From the NCBI GenBank assembly GCA_934725735.1, contig CAKVCP010000090.1, positions 1 through 8,967 of the forward strand: DNA of 8,967 nt, written 5' to 3'. This stretch comes from an uncultured Thermoguttaceae bacterium. GTDB taxonomy: Bacteria > Planctomycetota > Planctomycetia > Pirellulales > Thermoguttaceae. The notes under the pieces were generated by a model. The model was not told the DNA's origin, did not search any database, and saw nothing but the letters and a program-made list of their open reading frames with translations. The position numbers were made by a program, and so were the translations under genes. The first letter of the stretch is position 1, and every line of letters starts with the position of its first letter. Positions 5,721 through 8,967 of the stretch are shown here, in pieces.

Positions 5721-6719
5721 ATGTTTGTCGATGAAGCGGCTATCGACGTCGTCGCGGGTAAAGGCGGCGACGGGTGCTCCAGCTTCCGAAGGGAAAAATA
5801 CGTCCCGCGCGGCGGGCCCGACGGTGGCGACGGAGGTAAAGGGGGAGACGTTATTATTCGCGCTAACCAGAACGTCGCGAGTTTGTTGCAACTCGCAAAT
5901 CAGCGCGTATGGAAAGCTCAAAACGGAGAGCAGGGCGGCTCCTCTCAGTGTCACGGTAAGAATGGGCGCGATCTCGTGATCGACGTACCCGTGGGCACTA
6001 TGGTCTTCGACCTCAATCACGATCTTCTTCTCAAAGACCTCAAAGAGAACGAAGACTCCTTCGTCGTCGCGCGCGGCGGGTTCGGCGGAAAGGGAAATAT
6101 GCGCTTTAAGAGCGCGACGATGCGCTCGCCGACGATCGCTCAGCCCGGTGAAAAGGGACAGTCGCGCTCCATTCGCCTCGAACTCAGAATGATCGCCGAC
6201 GTCGGCCTCGTCGGGTTCCCCAACGCCGGAAAGAGCACCCTCTTGAGTCGACTCACAAAGGCGAAGCCCAAGATCGCCAATTACCCCTTTACGACGATGA
6301 CGCCTCACCTGGGGCTCGCGCAAATCGGACCCGACCGCGGATTCGTCATCGCGGATATTCCCGGTTTGATCGAAGGCGCGAGCGAAGGCGTCGGCTTGGG
6401 GCACGACTTCCTGCGACACATCCAGCGCGCGGGCGTTATCCTCCATCTTGTCGAGCCCGCGCCACTCGACGGAACCGACCCGATCCGCAACTACAAGGCG
6501 ATTCGCCGCGAATTGGAGAATTTTGACGAAGAGCTGGGTCGGCGCACGGAGATCGTCGCGGTCACGAAGAACGACCTTCCGCAAGGCGTAGAAGTTCAGA
6601 AGCGCTTTAAGGACGAGCTCGGGATCGACGCGTTTTTGATCTCCGCCGTCACGGGTTACGGGCTCAAAGCGCTGGTTGAGAAGATCGATCAGATCTTGAA
6701 ACCGAAGCCTCGCTGGTAA
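5721..6719 (+). CDS. obgE: Obg-family GTPase, ribosome assembly factor
   Basis: Obg binds the 50S subunit and links late ribosome assembly to guanine-nucleotide levels. The 332-residue protein has a glycine-rich Obg fold (about 1-158, with GKGGDG and GGPDGGDGGKGGDV) and a GTPase domain: G1 GFPNAGKST (165-173, Lys171), switch I YPFTTMTP (188-195), G3 DIPGLIEGA (212-220), G4 TKND (282-285) and G5 ISAVTG near 308. The G4 motif has Thr in place of the usual Asn of NKxD. The protein ends directly after the GTPase domain and lacks the optional C-terminal OCT domain of some homologues. AGGAG (5710-5714) is 6 nt before ATG. It follows rpmA as in most bacteria, separated by a strong hairpin that probably lowers its expression. 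Confidence 0.97.
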   Translation: MFVDEAAIDVVAGKGGDGCSSFRREKYVPRGGPDGGDGGKGGDVIIRANQNVASLLQLANQRVWKAQNGEQGGSSQCHGKNGRDLVIDVPVGTMVFDLNHDLLLKDLKENEDSFVVARGGFGGKGNMRFKSATMRSPTIAQPGEKGQSRSIRLELRMIADVGLVGFPNAGKSTLLSRLTKAKPKIANYPFTTMTPHLGLAQIGPDRGFVIADIPGLIEGASEGVGLGHDFLRHIQRAGVILHLVEPAPLDGTDPIRNYKAIRRELENFDEELGRRTEIVAVTKNDLPQGVEVQKRFKDELGIDAFLISAVTGYGLKALVEKIDQILKPKPRW

Positions 6720-6725
6720 TTTTCA

Positions 6726-6763
6726 GGGACGCTTTTCGAGGCGTCCTAATTTATTCGTTTTTT
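6726..6763 (+). terminator. Probable terminator after obgE
   Basis: GGACGC (6727-6732) pairs perfectly with GCGTCC (6741-6746), extended by one G-T wobble (6726 with 6747), around an 8-nt loop. A T/A-rich tail follows, with a run of six or more T near 6758-6763 rather than directly at the stem. It starts 7 nt after the obgE stop. Confidence 0.55.
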
Positions 6764-6774
6764 AATTTTCTTTG

Positions 6775-6826
6775 TTGATAGTGTATTGAGGGCCGTTATA
6801 ATTGACGCAACCCTCCATTGTATAAT
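6775..6826 (+). promoter_or_regulatory. Promoter region of the PfkB kinase with two TATAAT boxes
   Basis: TTGATA (6775-6780) and TATAAT (6797-6802) are 16 nt apart, a good sigma-70-type promoter. A second perfect TATAAT (6821-6826) lies 24 nt further on; the TTGACG before it (6802-6807) is only 13 nt away, too close for a normal -35. The upstream TTG of the long open frame (6818) overlaps this box, which argues against translation from there. Confidence 0.6.
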
Positions 6827-6850
6827 CTCCGAAGTATGTCTGGAGCCCTG

Positions 6851-6895
6851 CGGCGCCGCGCGTTGTCGCGCCGAGCTCTCCGAGACTCGCTCGGA
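6851..6895 (+). other. Structured GC-rich mRNA leader of the kinase gene
   Basis: Two hairpins can form just upstream of the ribosome site. GCGCG/CGCGC (6858-6862 with 6867-6871) has a TTGT loop; an alternative pairing is CGGCGC with GCGCCG (6851-6856 with 6868-6873). TCCGAG/CTCGGA (6879-6884 with 6890-6895) has a 5-nt loop. No known riboswitch was recognised. Confidence 0.4.
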
Positions 6896-6906
6896 ACAGC
6901 GCTTTT

Positions 6907-6911
6907 AGGAG
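6907..6911 (+). promoter_or_regulatory. Shine-Dalgarno that decides the kinase start
   Basis: AGGAG is 5 nt before ATG 6917. An in-frame ATG at 6836 would add 27 mostly basic residues but lies at the expected transcription start of the second -10 box and has no ribosome site. Confidence 0.75.
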
Positions 6912-6916
6912 AAAAA

Positions 6917-7828
6917 ATGCCGCTCTTGACGTTGGGGTCCGCCGCTTTTGATTCCGTTCAAACGCCTAGCGACGCTCGCGATTACGCCCTCGGCGGATCC
7001 GCCGTGTACGCCGCCGTCGCCGCTAGTTTCTTCACGAAACCTCAGCTTCTCGCGATTGTCGGCGGGGATTGGAACGACGATTTTTCTCGCGCTTTGCAAC
7101 TCCGCGGCGTCGATCTCCAAGGACTCGAGGTGAGGAAAGATCAGAAAACCACTTTCTGGAAGGGACGATACTTTGACGATATGAATCAGCGCGAAACGTT
7201 GACTTTTGAGGGAAACGTTATGACGCCCGATTACGTCCCCTTCTTACCCGACGCCTACCAAGAGACGCGATACGTCTTGCTCGGGAACGGCTCTCCCGTC
7301 GCCGACTTGGCGCTCCTGGACAAGCTTTCCGATACGAAGCTTGTCTTCGCCGATACGATGGACTATTACATTCAAAACACCCCTCGCGAACTTGCGGCGC
7401 TTCTCAAACGCGTCGACGGCCTCATTCTCAACGATAGCGAAGCCGCCGCGCTCACCGGCGTTAAGAACGATTCGTTCGCCGCCGCGCGTAAGATTCTCGA
7501 AATGGGGCCTCGAGCCGTCGTCGTTAAACGCGGCGAGTACGGGGCGTTTTGGATGAACGCCGAAAGCGATATTTACGTCGTGCCCGCGTACCCCTTCAGC
7601 AAGGTGGTCGATCCGACGGGCGCGGGAGACTCCTTTGCCGGCGCCATGATGGGCGTCCTCGCGGAGGAAGATTCTCTCGACGCGGCGAGCGTGAAAAAAG
7701 CGCTCCTCTACGCGACCGCCGTCGCCGGCATGACTATCGAAGGGTTTGCGTTGGAAGCTTTCGACGCCGTCGACCGGAACGTCGTCGACGCCCGCGTGGA
7801 AAAGTTTCGCGACGCGCTCGTTTGTTGA
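6917..7828 (+). CDS. PfkB/ribokinase-family sugar or nucleoside kinase
   Basis: The 303-residue product is a full-length PfkB-family small-molecule kinase, a cytosolic enzyme transferring ATP phosphate to a sugar or nucleoside hydroxyl. Seen: an N-terminal strand LLTLGSAAFDSVQTP (3-17), the substrate-side GGSAVYAA (26-33) in place of the usual GGxxxN, IVGGDWNDDF, LNDSEAAALTG (about 172-182), VVVKRGEYGAFW, and the PfkB signature 2 VVDPTGAGDSFAGAMMG (230-246) with catalytic Asp238. The first lines resemble a planctomycete group of PfkB kinases (from memory). The substrate cannot be decided: the divergent first signature leaves ribokinase-, adenosine kinase- or fructokinase-like activity open. 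It is probably transcribed alone, 197 nt after obgE and 88 nt before the next gene. Confidence 0.92.
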   Translation: MPLLTLGSAAFDSVQTPSDARDYALGGSAVYAAVAASFFTKPQLLAIVGGDWNDDFSRALQLRGVDLQGLEVRKDQKTTFWKGRYFDDMNQRETLTFEGNVMTPDYVPFLPDAYQETRYVLLGNGSPVADLALLDKLSDTKLVFADTMDYYIQNTPRELAALLKRVDGLILNDSEAAALTGVKNDSFAAARKILEMGPRAVVVKRGEYGAFWMNAESDIYVVPAYPFSKVVDPTGAGDSFAGAMMGVLAEEDSLDAASVKKALLYATAVAGMTIEGFALEAFDAVDRNVVDARVEKFRDALVC

Positions 7829-7901
7829 CCCTTCGTCAGATGATGATAATTAAGGACGCGCGTCTTTCCTCCCCGGTTTCACCGACGCGCTTCCGGTAAG
7901 C

Positions 7902-7906
7902 AAGGA
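7902..7906 (+). promoter_or_regulatory. Shine-Dalgarno supporting a TTG start
   Basis: AAGGA lies 10 nt before TTG 7917 in the only open frame of this region. An in-frame TGA at 7908-7910 excludes any earlier start. The next in-frame ATG is at 8037. Confidence 0.6.
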
Positions 7907-7916
7907 CTGACTACAA

Positions 7917-8967
7917 TTGGCCAAAAAGAATGAATCCAATTCCTCCGCGCACGATAGATTTCGGCGCCGCTTTGATCGTCGAGGACCAAAGAACGATTTC
8001 CACTGGGACGCCGTCGACGACCAAGCGCAGGAAGATATGATCGAACCGATCGTCCCGTCAAAGCGTAAAGCCGCGCGCGCCGCCCATCGTCGCGACCACG
8101 AGGTCGGCACGCTCTACGTCTCAAACGAAGAATCGATCGACTCCGTCAAGAAACGTCGCGTCAAGGCCGCCCCGAAAGCGGAGGATTACGCGAGCTTCGT
8201 CGCCGAAATCGACGAAGGCGAGATCGATCCCTTCGCCGTCCCAAGCTACGGCGAGACCTCTCTGACCCACGACGACGAAGAGTACATCAAAGGCCTCGTC
8301 TCCGAAGACGACTCCCCCGAAACGCCCAAGCGCGCCCCCAAGAAAAAGGTCAAGCGCGACCCTGAAAAGCGCGAGCCGACGAAACGCGACGCGCAAAAAC
8401 GCGAGTCGGCGAAGAAGGCTCCAGAGAAGATCGACGCGCCTGAGCCGCTCGACGCGCCTGAAAAGAACGACGCTCCCGAGGCGAACGAGGCCGCCGTCGA
8501 AAAGAAGCGTCCCAAACGCGCCGAGCGCAAAAAGGTCGAGCCCAAAGTCGAAACGCCCGTCGAGACGAAAGAGCCCGAACGCGTCGACAAGAAGACGTCC
8601 TTCTTCTCCAAAATCAAACGCGCCGTTTCTTCCACCGTCGCCCCCGTCGCGCTCGACTCCGGTCAGGACGCCAAGCTCTCCGAAGAACAGTTGACCGCGC
8701 TTGCGCAAAATGCCCAGAAGGTTCTCGACGCGGTCGGCGCCGAGTCGAAAGCCTCCCTCGCGCAGAAGGAGCTCTCACAGATCGAACTCCTCGCAAACGT
8801 CGTTCAGAACCTCCTTCACGTCAACTTGGAGCTCGTCTCGCGTCTCAACGCCGTTGAAGCGAAGAGCGTCGACGCCGTGAAAGAGACCGTCAAAGAGCGC
8901 GCGGAAGCGCCCAAGCCTGTCGTCAAAGAACGCCGCCCCAAACGCGACGCCGCGCAGAACTCAGCCC
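7917..8967 (+). CDS. Lys/Glu/Ala/Pro-rich protein with repeats and predicted coiled coil, 3' end outside window
   Basis: The frame stays open for 350 codons to the window edge with the local C-ending codon preference, so it is a real gene, truncated by the window. I do not recognise a family. The N-terminus (1-22) is basic with RFRRRFDRR. Residues 90-130 are acidic. About 131-225 is low-complexity K/E/P/A/R with two tandem repeats. TSFFSKIKRAVSS (227-239) could form an amphipathic helix. Residues 254-330 look helical, with heptad-like leucines (LLANVVQNLLHVNLELVSRL, 291-310). There is no signal peptide, membrane span or enzyme motif. The start is TTG at 7917 with AAGGA upstream; if initiation is at ATG 8037, 40 residues are lost. 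Charge and composition suggest a cytosolic structural or nucleic-acid/ribosome-associated protein, but this is inference only. Confidence 0.75.
   Translation, partial: MAKKNESNSSAHDRFRRRFDRRGPKNDFHWDAVDDQAQEDMIEPIVPSKRKAARAAHRRDHEVGTLYVSNEESIDSVKKRRVKAAPKAEDYASFVAEIDEGEIDPFAVPSYGETSLTHDDEEYIKGLVSEDDSPETPKRAPKKKVKRDPEKREPTKRDAQKRESAKKAPEKIDAPEPLDAPEKNDAPEANEAAVEKKRPKRAERKKVEPKVETPVETKEPERVDKKTSFFSKIKRAVSSTVAPVALDSGQDAKLSEEQLTALAQNAQKVLDAVGAESKASLAQKELSQIELLANVVQNLLHVNLELVSRLNAVEAKSVDAVKETVKERAEAPKPVVKERRPKRDAAQNSA
8352..8411 (+). repeat. Two tandem 30-nt coding repeats (KRDxxKREx)
   Basis: Within the low-complexity part of the terminal protein, residues 146-155 (KRDPEKREPT) and 156-165 (KRDAQKRESA) are two 10-residue units. 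Confidence 0.65.
8433..8486 (+). repeat. Three tandem 18-nt coding repeats (DAPExx)
   Basis: Residues 173-190 read DAPEPL, DAPEKN, DAPEAN. The first two units share GACGCGCCTGA at DNA level; the third is diverged (GACGCTCCCGA). It is a likely site of repeat-number variation. Confidence 0.75.

Noticed and set aside
5676..6584. 302-codon minus-strand open frame opposite obgE.
   Set aside because: The plus strand encodes an unmistakable Obg GTPase; the antisense frame shows no motif.
7847..7876. Palindromic GACGCGCGTC hairpin after the kinase as a terminator.
   Set aside because: The stem is short with a wobble and the T-run is only three bases.
8121..8708. 195-codon minus-strand frame rich in Phe, Leu, Gly and Arg.
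   Set aside because: It is the antisense of the K/E/A-rich repeats in the terminal plus-strand gene, which is open for longer and has a ribosome site.

Overview
The window looks like an ordinary chromosomal segment of a GC-rich bacterium, most probably a member of the Planctomycetota (Pirellula-like). The assignment is inference from protein character: a TatC with a very long first periplasmic loop, a PfkB-family kinase of a type I associate with planctomycetes, and an exported protein whose core resembles planctomycete proteins without a named family. There are no transposase, phage, CRISPR, tRNA or rRNA signals.

Layout. (1) 1-127: a strong hairpin terminator, followed by tatC on the minus strand (128-1279). 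(2) 1280-1526: a divergent intergenic region with one near-consensus sigma-70-type promoter for each direction. (3) 1527-3750: a tightly spaced plus-strand set, probably one operon: a degenerate NtrC/Fis-type AAA+ regulator lacking the sigma-54 contact loop, an exported GH43 glycoside hydrolase with a Tat-like signal, and a small stand-alone Smr-domain protein. A short hairpin terminator follows at about 3814-3831. (4) 4048-5184: a monocistronic exported protein of unknown function with its own promoter. (5) 5392-6719: rpmA (ribosomal protein L27) then obgE (ribosome-assembly GTPase), with a strong terminator-like hairpin between them and no rplU upstream. (6) 6917-7828: a PfkB-family sugar/nucleoside kinase behind a structured leader. 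(7) 7917 to the window end: a 3'-truncated open frame starting at TTG, encoding a Lys/Glu/Ala/Pro-rich, repeat-containing, coiled-coil-like protein.

How the parts relate. TatC forms the substrate receptor of the twin-arginine export pathway, and two proteins encoded nearby (GH43 and the 4048-5184 protein) carry Arg-Arg motifs in their signal regions, so they are plausible Tat clients. RpmA and ObgE both act on the 50S ribosomal subunit. The regulator next to GH43 may control it, but that is inference from spacing.

The most unusual signals are an abrupt switch of strand composition and synonymous codon choice in the middle of the intact GH43 gene, the roughly 115-residue insertion in TatC, and the regulator that has lost its GAFTGA loop and Walker B aspartate. 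I do not see a new multi-gene system here.
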